This document shows, piece after piece, positions 35,354 through 44,873 of a stretch of 64,000 nt of DNA. The notes beneath the pieces are model-generated. The model ran no database searches. It worked only from the letters and a program-made list of their open reading frames with translations, and had not been told where the DNA came from. Both the position numbers and the translations under genes were made by a program. How positions within the stretch are numbered: position 1 is the stretch's first letter; each line of letters opens with the position of its first letter. The stretch is from an uncultured Clostridia bacterium (GTDB lineage Bacteria; Bacillota; Clostridia; Christensenellales; Borkfalkiaceae): positions 62,001 through 126,000 of the forward strand of contig CANQWO010000001.1 in assembly GCA_947627565.1 (NCBI GenBank), in the 5' to 3' direction.

Positions 35354-36463
35354 CTATTTTACTGTTGGAATATATTTGTTGACGGAAAGCAACCAAAGCA
35401 ACGGGTCGAGAACACGCCTCGGGCTGATGCGCGACGACAGGTTGTTCCCCGAAGGGACGTTGCCCAGCGACGACACGCCGAAGAACGAACATTTCTCGAA
35501 GTTGTGGATGAGGACCAGAAGCTCCTCGTCGAGCCAGTTGACAATGAGCGTCTCCATCTCTTTCTGGCAGTTTTCATAGTCCGATTGGACAAAGACGCCG
35601 CGCTTCAAATGCTCGGATTCCTCCCGAAGGCAGCTTCCCTCCGGCAGGATATCGAACTTCTCGAGCGCGTCGATCTTGGTAAACACGACGGCAAGCGGGA
35701 TCTTGATCGTCCCCTTGATGTTCTTCACCTGTCGGATGTTATCGACCACGCGGTTCAGAACGACGTTGATGTCCGTATTCTTGTTGGGCAGGTCCATCTT
35801 GCCCTGCAATTGGTCGCGGATCGAGGAGACCTGCAGCGGGTCGAGGAGCAGAATGATGCCCTTCGAGTTGGGAATATAGCGGTTGAAGACCACCATGTTG
35901 TCCTGGCTGTCGAGATTTTCGCCCGCGGTATCATAGAACGTCAGCGCCGCGGACTTTGCGATGCGGTTCTTCTTGTCGAGGAAGCGCAACGGGAAGATGA
36001 GCGGCGGGATCTCGCCGGCGTCCGTCGAATTGACGACGACGTTATGGTTGAAGAGCGGATCGTAGTAATACGCGTCGTAATACTTCTTGGATTCCTCGCT
36101 GCTCGTGATGGAGAGCATGCAATTATATTTGATCGACATCTTCTTGCGGATCTCGTTGACGAGGACGCCGATATAATTGGACTTCCCCGAAGCCTTGGCG
36201 CCGAGAAGCGCGATGGGCAAACTGGAATCCTCGAGGAAATCGCGCGGGATGAGCTTATCGACCGTGGGGCAATAGAGCAATTTGCTGGCCTCTTTGCAGC
36301 CCATGCATGCGCTCTTGCGGTTGGTCGGGATCCAGCCCGCCGCGTCTTTGACGACTCCTTTCCGGCATACCGCGCTGGTCCCGTTGATCGAATATGTGCA
36401 TTTTACGCCGCAATCCGTTAAAGAATGTTCCGCATAACAATACGGACAAGTGAATTTTGCCAT
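35354..36463 (-). CDS. Zinc-finger GTPase (TRAFAC/DO-GTPase-like)
   Basis: A 369-residue protein without membrane helices. Cysteine pairs at CPYC (6-9), C18/C22, C33, CMGC (53-56) and C65 form N-terminal zinc modules. The GTPase domain follows, with Walker A GAKASGKS (88-95), G3 DTAGEN near 178 and G4 TKID near 268. LGNVPSGNNLSSRISPRRVLDPLLWLL closes the protein much as ALGHVVDGSAFTPEGVADPILWLI does in the two paralogous membrane GTPases, so all three belong to one superfamily. Nine bp separate it from the GAP1-like gene. Confidence 0.78.
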   Translation of the reverse strand: MAKFTCPYCYAEHSLTDCGVKCTYSINGTSAVCRKGVVKDAAGWIPTNRKSACMGCKEASKLLYCPTVDKLIPRDFLEDSSLPIALLGAKASGKSNYIGVLVNEIRKKMSIKYNCMLSITSSEESKKYYDAYYYDPLFNHNVVVNSTDAGEIPPLIFPLRFLDKKNRIAKSAALTFYDTAGENLDSQDNMVVFNRYIPNSKGIILLLDPLQVSSIRDQLQGKMDLPNKNTDINVVLNRVVDNIRQVKNIKGTIKIPLAVVFTKIDALEKFDILPEGSCLREESEHLKRGVFVQSDYENCQKEMETLIVNWLDEELLVLIHNFEKCSFFGVSSLGNVPSGNNLSSRISPRRVLDPLLWLLSVNKYIPTVK

Positions 36464-36494
36464 GGTGTAATGACCTCTTAAACGATACTTTTGC

Positions 36495-39400
36495 TTACAA
36501 ATGGATCACTTCTTTGAGCTGGACATACCCCGTGTTTTCATCCGCGGGGAAGAGTGCGAAACTCATGTCGCGCGCCATCGGCGGGACCGTGAGCGTGAGC
36601 TTTGCCGAATAATCTTTGCTGAATAATCCCTTCTTGAGCGGCATCTTCACGATCTTTTCCACGAGTTCGCCGCGGCTCTTGTTGAGCGGCTTGGGAGAAC
36701 CGCGCATCAAAAGCATATCGGGCACTTCGGCCTCGGAATCGGCCGCAAATTTGATGGAGACCTTGAACGGCTTCATGGGATTGGCGGTATATTCCATACA
36801 GAATTTCACCGTCATCCGGTCGCGCTGGCAGATCACCTCTTCGAGGCGCTCGCCGTTCGTGACGGACGTCCTTCCGCCCAGCGCAACTTCGGTAAATACC
36901 GTCACATAGTAACTGATATTGCGCTTTAAGCTGAGCTTGATCCCGCCCGTGCTCTTAAATTCCGAAGCGGAGATCTTGATGGTATCGGCGGGGTCGGTGA
37001 GTTCGCTGACATATCCCCGCTCGCTGATCTTTGCAATGACGTTGACGCAGCTCGGGTGCAAATTCCCGCTCACGATCCCGCCCGTATTGTCGCTCTTATA
37101 GCTCAGATCGCGGACGCCGCAGATGCTGTTGACTTCCACGGGCGGCGCGACGATGTAGAGCTGGTCGTTGGAGACGAGCGGATAGACGTAGCCGACGACG
37201 TCTTGCGGCAACACAAAGGACATCTGGTCGCCGAGGAAGCTGACCGTCAACTCCTTGGCGCCCTTCATCATCTCGCTGTATCCGGCGATCTGAAGCAACG
37301 TGTCGGTGCGGCAAGCCAACTTCTGCGGAGAGAAGAGGAGATGCAACGTCCCCGTATCCGCCTTCGCGGCAAAGGAATATTCGCAGCCGGAGAGCCGTTT
37401 GACGGTAACGCCCGTGATGGGCTTGAGCATCTCGAAGGTCTTGAAACAGCGGGACACGCCCTTGGAGTAGAACGTCTGGCCCGCGATCTCGTATTTGCAG
37501 AGGATGAGATAGCTGTATTCCCCCATCACCGCGTCGGCGAATCCATCCTTGGCGACGTTCTTCACCGCTTCGCCGTCGCCTGCGCGCTGCGGCGCCACGG
37601 GGCCCTTCTGCCGCCAGACCTGGATCTCTTTGACGTTGTCGGGAGCATCCCACTTGACCGCGATCTTGCCCTCGATCATCTCCTGCCGCAAATTCGTGAT
37701 GTCGCTGAATATCTGGACCGGCGTCCGGCAGACGGCGACGGGAGAATTGACGCCCGCGCGCGTCGCATAGACGCCGTAGTAATACCGCGTCGCGGAGGAG
37801 ACCGATTTATCCTCGAAGAAGTCGATGGAGAGGAAGCTCGCGACCACGCTGCCGTCCTCCGCATTGGCGGGCATCGAGCCGACTTTGCGGATCACGGAAT
37901 AGGTCGTTCCGCTGCGCGAGGGCGAGAGCTGCCACATCAGACGGACGGAACTGCCGCCCAATTCGAAACGGACGTTGAGGGGCGGCTTGGGCGGATACTG
38001 CGCGATGAACAGCCGGGCTTCGTTGAAGTCCGCGCACAGTTCCAAGGCGCGCATCGCGGCCGCCGCGGCCTGGTCGTCGTTGTTTGCGGCGATCGCGGCC
38101 CGCGCGTTTTGCAGTTCCGTGCGCGCGCGGGAGATGACCGCCTCGATGTCCGCCGCGATCTTGGCCGTGTCGGCGGGACGGTATGACGGGAAAGAACGCT
38201 TGACGTTTTCGATCGCGTTCTTGGCCTGGATATAATTCTTTTCGGCAATAAACTTCTTCACGCCCTCGATCGCGGCGCGGTATTTGTTGCCGATCGTCTC
38301 TTCGATGTTTTTGCGCTTGGAGAGCTCGGCTTCGTATTCCGCGACCTTCTTGAAGATCGTAGAATTGGGGAAGCGCTTGTAATCGCGGACGATATTCTTG
38401 ATGGACGAGAGATTCATCTCGACGGCCGAAAGATCGCAATCGGGCGCAAGCAACATGCGATCGAGCTGCGCCGTCGTCTTCGTGAACTGTTCCTTGCCCT
38501 GATAGGAGGCGCCGCAGGCGGCGCAGAGCTTGGATTTCATCGTAAACGACATCTTGCCGCCGCAGTTCCAGCACAGGATCTCGAACGGTTTTCCGCAGTG
38601 CGGGCAGACTTTCGCGCCCGCCTCATAGATCTTTCCGCAGTCGGGATACGGGCAGATCTCGAGGTCCTTTACGCCCGTCCCCTCTTTATCGCCGCCGGCG
38701 ACCGTCAACGCATACGCTTTCAGGCCCGCGCCGAGCATGACCTCGACGGAATCGATGCTGCGGCCCAACGTGTCCATGATGATCTGCGCGAAATTATAGA
38801 ACTCGTTCAAAGAGATGGATTTTGCGCCGTATTGCTTGCGGAGCGCAAACTGCTTCCAGATCTTATCGCGCAGTTTGATATAGTCATTGTAGTGGCCGCG
38901 CGCCTCTTTGACAAGCAAAATCGTCTCTACGTCGCCGCAGAGAGTCTTTCCGAGCGTTCGGGCGCTTCGGTCCCCTTTCGCCATGTATTCGTTGTACGCC
39001 TTTTGCTTCGCCGCATTGATGTCCGCCTCCGACGCATTCGGCGAAACGCCGAGAAATTCGTAGAGCGTGGACATGCGCAACGAAGATTGCAGCGAATCGG
39101 AAATGCGGTCGAAATCTTTGAACGGGATCTTGACACCCGCGATGTCGTCAATATATTTGACGGAGCCGTTTCCGATAAACGCCAAGACCTCTTTTTCCAA
39201 CTCGGGGAACGTATAATACTGCGCCTCTTTGTTGGCGTTGTTTCTCAGCGTCTGCAATTCGCTCTTGAAGATCATGCCGTTGTTGAGGGCAATGTTCTTC
39301 ACAAGGTCCATCATCTCATTGAGCTTGAACCGGACGGCGGCGTCGGCCTCCTGCTTGCGCAGATTGCCGTCGTGCATGACCGTCTCCATGTCTGCGGTGA

Positions 39401-39566
39401 GCGCCTTGAGACGCTCGCCGTAGGCATTGTCGTCGGTGATGGCCTTGATGTCTGCGATCGCCTTGTCGATGACCTTGACATTGGTCTCTTTCGCGCTCAG
39501 TTTGAGCGCGATGAAGTAATTGAAATTGGGGGAACTGCGTTCCTGTTGCGTTCTTGTTTCAGCCAT
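36495..39566 (-). CDS. Large zinc-ribbon protein with HPD-less J-like domain and Fn3-like repeats
   Basis: A 1,023-residue protein. After a helical N-terminus, residues 166-232 resemble a J domain (STLYEFLGVSPNASEADINAAKQKAYNEY...) but the HPD motif is replaced by AKGDR. Two zinc ribbons follow: C305/C310/C321/C324 and C332/C335/C348/C351. A coiled/TPR-like helical part spans about 365-520, then Fn3-like beta domains (about 530-720; one has PKPPLNVRFELGGSSVRLMWQ), then further beta domains to the end. Such a protein could recruit the locus Hsp70s to a target. It sits directly before the Hsp70-vWA gene. Whether the J-like domain stimulates Hsp70 without HPD is open. Confidence 0.68.
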   Translation of the reverse strand: MAETRTQQERSSPNFNYFIALKLSAKETNVKVIDKAIADIKAITDDNAYGERLKALTADMETVMHDGNLRKQEADAAVRFKLNEMMDLVKNIALNNGMIFKSELQTLRNNANKEAQYYTFPELEKEVLAFIGNGSVKYIDDIAGVKIPFKDFDRISDSLQSSLRMSTLYEFLGVSPNASEADINAAKQKAYNEYMAKGDRSARTLGKTLCGDVETILLVKEARGHYNDYIKLRDKIWKQFALRKQYGAKSISLNEFYNFAQIIMDTLGRSIDSVEVMLGAGLKAYALTVAGGDKEGTGVKDLEICPYPDCGKIYEAGAKVCPHCGKPFEILCWNCGGKMSFTMKSKLCAACGASYQGKEQFTKTTAQLDRMLLAPDCDLSAVEMNLSSIKNIVRDYKRFPNSTIFKKVAEYEAELSKRKNIEETIGNKYRAAIEGVKKFIAEKNYIQAKNAIENVKRSFPSYRPADTAKIAADIEAVISRARTELQNARAAIAANNDDQAAAAAMRALELCADFNEARLFIAQYPPKPPLNVRFELGGSSVRLMWQLSPSRSGTTYSVIRKVGSMPANAEDGSVVASFLSIDFFEDKSVSSATRYYYGVYATRAGVNSPVAVCRTPVQIFSDITNLRQEMIEGKIAVKWDAPDNVKEIQVWRQKGPVAPQRAGDGEAVKNVAKDGFADAVMGEYSYLILCKYEIAGQTFYSKGVSRCFKTFEMLKPITGVTVKRLSGCEYSFAAKADTGTLHLLFSPQKLACRTDTLLQIAGYSEMMKGAKELTVSFLGDQMSFVLPQDVVGYVYPLVSNDQLYIVAPPVEVNSICGVRDLSYKSDNTGGIVSGNLHPSCVNVIAKISERGYVSELTDPADTIKISASEFKSTGGIKLSLKRNISYYVTVFTEVALGGRTSVTNGERLEEVICQRDRMTVKFCMEYTANPMKPFKVSIKFAADSEAEVPDMLLMRGSPKPLNKSRGELVEKIVKMPLKKGLFSKDYSAKLTLTVPPMARDMSFALFPADENTGYVQLKEVIHL

Positions 39567-39591
39567 ATAAAAATCCCGTTATGCGTTGCTA

Positions 39592-41676
39592 TCAGCCGAG
39601 CGAAGTGAAACTGCCCGAGGACTCCGTCGCGATGCCGTCCGCGATCTCGCGGAACGTCGCGACCAATTTGCTGAGATCGATCTTCTTTGCTTCGCCGGGA
39701 GACGCGATCTTGCGCAAAAAGTCGTAGTCCGCATCGCCGACGCCGATCGCATAGATCTTTACGCCGTCGGCCTTCAGCCTGTCGGCGCTCCGGATGGCGT
39801 CGTCCTGATGGAACCATTCGCCGTCGGTCAAAACGACGAGGATGCGGTTGGCATCCGTCTTGCGCTTTTCTCTGCGGTAGAAGTCGAGCGGATCCGCCGA
39901 TGTGCCGCCGTCTGCATCCAGACGCCGGACCGCCGCGGAAACTTCGCTCTTCTTCGCCTCTTTGCACAGCCAACTGCTGGAATTTGCAAAGCTGATGACG
40001 GACGTTTTCGCGTCTTCGCCGAGCTGGGCGACAAACTCCAGAATGGATTTTTTGGCTTCATCGATGGGCGCGCCGTACATACTGCCCGAGGTATCGATCG
40101 CGAACGCGACGTCGACCTGCGCCTTCTTTGCCGCTTCCTCCTTTTCGCGGAGGAGCCGGGCGATGATGTCTGCGATGCTCTCCGTTACGGCGGATTTCTC
40201 CACCTTGAGCGCAGTGCCGTCGGAGAGGCTGCCCGTGACTTCGACCACGCCGTTTTGGTCGTAGAGGAAGTTGATCGTGAAGTTGTTTTTCTCTCCGCGC
40301 TTCATGCCGGATACGACATATTTATAGAGCAACGTGCAGTCGTAGGGCGAAGTGGATTCCCCTTGCAGGACGAAGACTTGCAATTTGTCGCCGCCGAAGT
40401 TATAGCTCTTGCCGTAAGGGACGCCCACGTTGCTGTTCTTCTTGATGATGATACTGTTGATGATATTCTTGCCGTCTGCGGTAAACGCGAGCATGCCGAG
40501 CCCGTGCGAGGTGACGTCGCGGATGCTGCCGCTGTCGATCGTGAGGGAGATCGGACCGCTTGCGCCGCTGCTCTTCGCCGCGCCGCCGCCCATCGAGAGC
40601 GTGATGCTGCCCGCCACGCACAGATGCGCCTGCATGGCGGCGCCGGACGCGACGATGGTATCTACCTTGCTCCCGATCGTTCTCGGTTCCTTCCCGAATT
40701 TCTTGCGGATGGTATCGAGGACCTGCGGCATACGCGTGGAGCCGCCGACGAGCACGATCTCGTCGATGGAATGCCAACCGAATCCGTTTCCGAGTTCTTC
40801 GAAACATTTTTCGGTGAGCATGATCGTCTCCGCCATCAAACGGCGCGTCTTCTCTTCAAACTCTTCGCGCGTGATGGTGTATTGCCCGCTGAATCCCTCG
40901 CTGCGCACGGTGACCGTCGTCGCGGGGACATTCGAGAGTTGCTTCTTCGCCTTTTCGCAACGGACCACGAGCTCGGTGTAATCCTCCTTGTTCGCGGCGA
41001 TGTCGACGCCGAACTCGTCCTGAAACCGGTCGACGATCTCGTCGACGATGGTCTTATCCCAGTTGCGGCCGCCCAATTGGTGGTCGCCGTTGGTGGCGAT
41101 GACGTCCACTTGCGCGCCGTCGATCTTGGCGATGGTGACGTCGAACGTGCCGCCGCCGAGGTCATAGACCATGGCCGTCTTTTTGCCGCCGCCCGTAAGG
41201 CCATAGGCGATGATGGCGGCCGTCGGCTCGTTGATGATCTTGAGGACGTTGAAGCCCGCCTTTGTGCCCGCGCGGATGGTGGCCTGCCGCTGCGCTTCGT
41301 TGAAATACGCGGGAACGGTGATGACCGCGCCCGAAATATTCACGCCGTTGGCCTTTTCGACGGAAGTTTTGAGGTTTTTCAGGAAGACGCCCGAGAGCAT
41401 CTCCGCATCGTAGCTCTTTCCGTCGAGCGTGCGGGCAAAATAGGGATCCCCCATCATGCTCTTATAGAACGCCGCGGCGTTGAGGTTCCCCGCCGCCTGC
41501 TGGTCCTTCGCTTCCTGCCCGATCAGAGTCTCGCCGTCCTCGATGCATACGACGGAGGGCGTGATCTCCTCACCGATGTCATTTTTGAGGATCTCCACTT
41601 TGCCAGAAGCCGCATCGAACGTCGCGACGGCGGAGTAAGTCGTCCCCAAATCAATCCCAACATTGATCGTTTTCAT
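39592..41676 (-). CDS. Hsp70-vWA fusion protein
   Basis: A 694-residue protein. Residues 1-370 are an Hsp70 ATPase domain with GIDLGTTYSAV (phosphate 1), VYDLGGGTFDV (phosphate 2) and VLVGGSTRMP (adenosine). A short substrate-binding beta domain follows (about 385-520). The last 160 residues are a von Willebrand factor A domain with complete MIDAS: DTSGSM, GGTSAD and LTDGEW. The helical lid of DnaK is absent and seems replaced by the vWA domain. Ligand capture by vWA coupled to the Hsp70 cycle is inferred. It lies between the HPD-less J protein and the partner Hsp70. Confidence 0.9.
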   Translation of the reverse strand: MKTINVGIDLGTTYSAVATFDAASGKVEILKNDIGEEITPSVVCIEDGETLIGQEAKDQQAAGNLNAAAFYKSMMGDPYFARTLDGKSYDAEMLSGVFLKNLKTSVEKANGVNISGAVITVPAYFNEAQRQATIRAGTKAGFNVLKIINEPTAAIIAYGLTGGGKKTAMVYDLGGGTFDVTIAKIDGAQVDVIATNGDHQLGGRNWDKTIVDEIVDRFQDEFGVDIAANKEDYTELVVRCEKAKKQLSNVPATTVTVRSEGFSGQYTITREEFEEKTRRLMAETIMLTEKCFEELGNGFGWHSIDEIVLVGGSTRMPQVLDTIRKKFGKEPRTIGSKVDTIVASGAAMQAHLCVAGSITLSMGGGAAKSSGASGPISLTIDSGSIRDVTSHGLGMLAFTADGKNIINSIIIKKNSNVGVPYGKSYNFGGDKLQVFVLQGESTSPYDCTLLYKYVVSGMKRGEKNNFTINFLYDQNGVVEVTGSLSDGTALKVEKSAVTESIADIIARLLREKEEAAKKAQVDVAFAIDTSGSMYGAPIDEAKKSILEFVAQLGEDAKTSVISFANSSSWLCKEAKKSEVSAAVRRLDADGGTSADPLDFYRREKRKTDANRILVVLTDGEWFHQDDAIRSADRLKADGVKIYAIGVGDADYDFLRKIASPGEAKKIDLSKLVATFREIADGIATESSGSFTSLG

Positions 41677-41714
41677 ATCTTTTTCCTATGCCGGCGATGC
41701 CGTTTCTGACGCGC

Positions 41715-43388
41715 TTATGCAAGCGTGAAGCCGGAGACTTCGTCGAGGCCCTTGCTCGCCGCGTCGCCGCCCTTGCGGACAGGATGGACTTCATGACGGA
41801 CGCCCGTATCGAGCTCCACAAGCGTAAGAATGAGCTGGCCGTTGATGTCGACGTCGAGCGTGACTTCCACGCGCGCATCGCCGCGGACGGGCGGCGTGAA
41901 CGGGACGGGCATCTCTTCATAGAGCGGCGCGCACTTGTCTTCGGCGACGTCGTCGGTCAGTTCTTCGTTTTCCAAAATGAAGATGTTGACGGAATCGAAC
42001 ATGCCGCCGTCTGCGCCGCCGACGGTGAGGTTGGGAATGACGGACGCCGTCGTGCCGTGCGCGGGCTTCGGCGTATCCTTCTTGACGAGGTTGAGGAATT
42101 TGGGCTGGCCGTTGCTGTAATAGCGGAGGCAATACGACTTGGTGCAGAGCTCGATGATCTCGTTCTGCGTGCCGCCCGTGCCCTCGAAGCTCGTGGAAAG
42201 GCTCATGCTCTCGCCGCCGAATCCGCCGGGAACGGTTCCCGCATCGGCCGTCGCGGGCGTGCCGTCTTCGTTGAAGTTGCTGTCGACGCTCATGCCGCTC
42301 GCAACGAGCGCGGCGCCGTTGGAGACCGCCTTATCGGGGTCGAAGGAGACGAGCGGCTTGTTGTAATACGCCGTAAGGCCTTCCTCGACCTGCTTCATTC
42401 TCGTGGAACCGCCGACGAGGATGATCTCGTCGATCTCGGCCATCGTCATGCCCTTCTTTTCGAGCATCTGGTCGATGAGGGCGGTCGTCTGCGCAAACAG
42501 ACCGCGGGTGAGTTCGTTGAACTTCTCGCGCGTGATCTCGATCCTCGCCTTGCTGCTCTCGAAGTTGGGCGTCATGGTGGCGCTCTCCTTCTGGGTGAGC
42601 ATCTTCTTGGTCGCCTCGGCCTTTTCGCTGAACCAAACGGTCTGCTCGGGGTCGTTCTTCATGGCCTCTTCGTCGCAGCCCGTCTCATTGCAAAATTCCG
42701 AACGGACATAGTCGGAAATGGCCTTATCCCAGTCCTTGCCGCCGAGCTTGTGATCGCCGCCCGTCGTGACGACCTGGTACTTTCTGTCCTGTCCGTTGAA
42801 ATCGAGACGCATGACGGTGCAGTCGAACGTGCCGCCGCCGAGGTCGTAGATGAGCACGGTCTTGTGCATATCTTCGGGATGGGAGTTGCCGTATGCGATC
42901 GCCGCGGCAGTCGGCTCGTCCATGATCTTGAGGACTTTGAGCTTCTGGCCGTTGGAAAGTTCGACCGCTTCGCCGGCCTTTCTCGTCGCCTCGCGCGCCG
43001 CGTCGCCGAAGTATGCGGGGCAGGTGATGACCGCGCCTTCGATCTCGTCGCCCTGGAGCCACTTTTCGGTGTCCGCAATGAGCTTCTTGAGAATGACGGA
43101 CGAAATGGCGCTTGCGGACATTTGCTGGCCGTTGATCTCCTTCATGAAGTTGGGATCGCCCATGTAGTTCTTGACGCGCTCAATGACTCTGTCGGGATCC
43201 ATCGCGCCCGCTTCACGGGCCGCGGAACCGACGACGACCGTCGAGCCGTCCGCATCGAAATAGACGATGGACGGAGTCGTCTTCTCGCCTTCGCTGCTCT
43301 CCACATTGGTGATGACGCCGGTGTCGTCTACATAGCTGACGACGGAATACGTTGTACCGAGATCGATGCCGATTTTTCTGGATGCCAT
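41715..43388 (-). CDS. Short DnaK-like Hsp70 chaperone
   Basis: A 557-residue Hsp70: GIDLGTTYSVV at the start, LIYDLGGGTFDCTVM, EIDEIILVGGSTRM, then a reduced substrate-binding beta domain (VEVTLDVDINGQLILTLVEL) and no helical lid. Canonical DnaK is about 610 residues with GrpE-dnaK-dnaJ neighbours and often CIRCE sites; neither CIRCE nor a normal dnaJ is here, so this is a dedicated paralogue rather than the housekeeping DnaK. GAGGAG is nine bases before the ATG. It follows the GrpE-like gene by 108 bp. Confidence 0.88.
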   Translation of the reverse strand: MASRKIGIDLGTTYSVVSYVDDTGVITNVESSEGEKTTPSIVYFDADGSTVVVGSAAREAGAMDPDRVIERVKNYMGDPNFMKEINGQQMSASAISSVILKKLIADTEKWLQGDEIEGAVITCPAYFGDAAREATRKAGEAVELSNGQKLKVLKIMDEPTAAAIAYGNSHPEDMHKTVLIYDLGGGTFDCTVMRLDFNGQDRKYQVVTTGGDHKLGGKDWDKAISDYVRSEFCNETGCDEEAMKNDPEQTVWFSEKAEATKKMLTQKESATMTPNFESSKARIEITREKFNELTRGLFAQTTALIDQMLEKKGMTMAEIDEIILVGGSTRMKQVEEGLTAYYNKPLVSFDPDKAVSNGAALVASGMSVDSNFNEDGTPATADAGTVPGGFGGESMSLSTSFEGTGGTQNEIIELCTKSYCLRYYSNGQPKFLNLVKKDTPKPAHGTTASVIPNLTVGGADGGMFDSVNIFILENEELTDDVAEDKCAPLYEEMPVPFTPPVRGDARVEVTLDVDINGQLILTLVELDTGVRHEVHPVRKGGDAASKGLDEVSGFTLA

Positions 43389-43496
43389 AAAATTTTTCTC
43401 CTCATATGATTTTTATTATGATTTTTATTTGATGTCCGGCGGCCGTTCGCCGCCGCGCGTTCCCTTGTTTCCGCCCGCCCGGGGCCGTTTCTCTTC

Positions 43497-44750
43497 TCAA
43501 CCGTTGTACTTATAGACGTCTACTTTGGACCAGTAGAGCACTTTCCCATTATAAGTATAGCAATCGGTGTAGCGGCGGGCGATCTTCCTGTCTTTCGCAG
43601 GGTCGTCCGTGGGATAGACCTTCAGGATCTTATCGCGCGAGGAATCGAGCGTATCCGAGATCTCCGTGAGAATGGCCACGCCGCTGACGAAGAGGATCTT
43701 GTCGATCCCTTCCAAAGCGTTGGTCAGGATCTCGGCGTATTTCTCCGCCTTGTTCTCTTCGGTGACCGTCTCCGCCATATCGGCGAGGAGCCCGTCCGTT
43801 TCGTAATACAGCGCGACGAGCTGGCGGTAGAGCGGGAGAAGGATCGCGTCGGAATAGTTGTCGTCGAGCGAGGCGACGGCGCTCTCCAAAGCGGCGCGCT
43901 CGGCGTCCGCCGCGCAGTTCTCTTCGAGAAGCGCCTCCAACCCGGCGTTCTTGTATTCAATGAAGCGGAGCAATTCGTTGAACGAAGGCTTCCCCGCAAA
44001 ATACGAGACTTCGGGCTGCGGCTCCTTCGCCGCGACCTCCGGCTTGGCAAATTCGATCTTCCGCGGCTTGGCGTGAAGAAGCGACTTGCCGCGATACTTA
44101 AATTCGTCGCCGTCCAGTTCGACGCTCTGGTTCAGGAGCGTCTCCTCGAGATCGGCCTTGATGTACCCCGCGTATTTCAGGGCGTCCTTCGTGCTCTTGG
44201 AATAATTCTCCACGTCGCGCAAAGTCTTGCGGTAATCTTCGCGGAGATCGATCAAAGAGGCGCAGAGCGGCTTGACGAGTTTGAGCGCGAAATCTTCGCG
44301 GTACGTCTGCACTTCGCGGGTGAGCTTTGCGATCGTCTCATCCTTGCCCTTCGTGAGGCGGATCAATCTCGCAAGCCCGTCATAATACTGCGCAAGCAAA
44401 TTGCGGAATTGCTCGAAATTTACCGTCTCCACGGGAATCTCGATTTCGGTCGCCTCCGGGCCGGCCTCAATCGCCTCCTCGGCGGCTTCGGCTACGGCCA
44501 CCGCCGCTTCTTCCCGAAGTTCCTGCGCGACCGGCGATCCCGCCGGGGTTTCCGACGCTTCCGCCGGGGCCTCCGCCGTGTCTTCGGCCTCGGGCACGGG
44601 GGCCTCCGCATCTGCCGAAACGGGCGCGGGCGCTTCCATCTCTGCCGGAGCCACCTCGACTACGCCGAGCTCCGCGGCCGTGCATGCGGGCGCGGCGACA
44701 GGTTCGGACGCCGGGCCCTGCGGCATGTTTGTCTTTTCGTCTTCCGCCAT
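43497..44750 (-). CDS. GrpE-like cochaperone with acidic N-terminus and split core
   Basis: A 417-residue protein, first gene of the locus. Residues 1-105 are a disordered Ala/Glu/Pro-rich tail. Residues about 120-190 (KDETIAKLTREVQTYREDFALKLV...LREDYRKTL) resemble the long GrpE dimer helix, and 345-417 (SGVAILTEIS...ILKVYPTDDPAKDRKI...YNGKVLYWSKVDVYK) resemble the GrpE beta domain that engages Hsp70. A helical insert of about 150 residues separates the two. It is probably the nucleotide exchange factor for both Hsp70s in the unit. GAGGAGA serves the ATG. Confidence 0.68.
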   Translation of the reverse strand: MAEDEKTNMPQGPASEPVAAPACTAAELGVVEVAPAEMEAPAPVSADAEAPVPEAEDTAEAPAEASETPAGSPVAQELREEAAVAVAEAAEEAIEAGPEATEIEIPVETVNFEQFRNLLAQYYDGLARLIRLTKGKDETIAKLTREVQTYREDFALKLVKPLCASLIDLREDYRKTLRDVENYSKSTKDALKYAGYIKADLEETLLNQSVELDGDEFKYRGKSLLHAKPRKIEFAKPEVAAKEPQPEVSYFAGKPSFNELLRFIEYKNAGLEALLEENCAADAERAALESAVASLDDNYSDAILLPLYRQLVALYYETDGLLADMAETVTEENKAEKYAEILTNALEGIDKILFVSGVAILTEISDTLDSSRDKILKVYPTDDPAKDRKIARRYTDCYTYNGKVLYWSKVDVYKYNG

Positions 44751-44873
44751 AACTTATCTCCTCTTTTCGCGGGTTTTCGCGGTTTTGCGATTTCGCGGTT
44801 TTCGCGGGCCGACCGCTTTTTCGCGAAATCGACCACATCAATTACAGGTTCATATTTGTACTATTATAATAGT

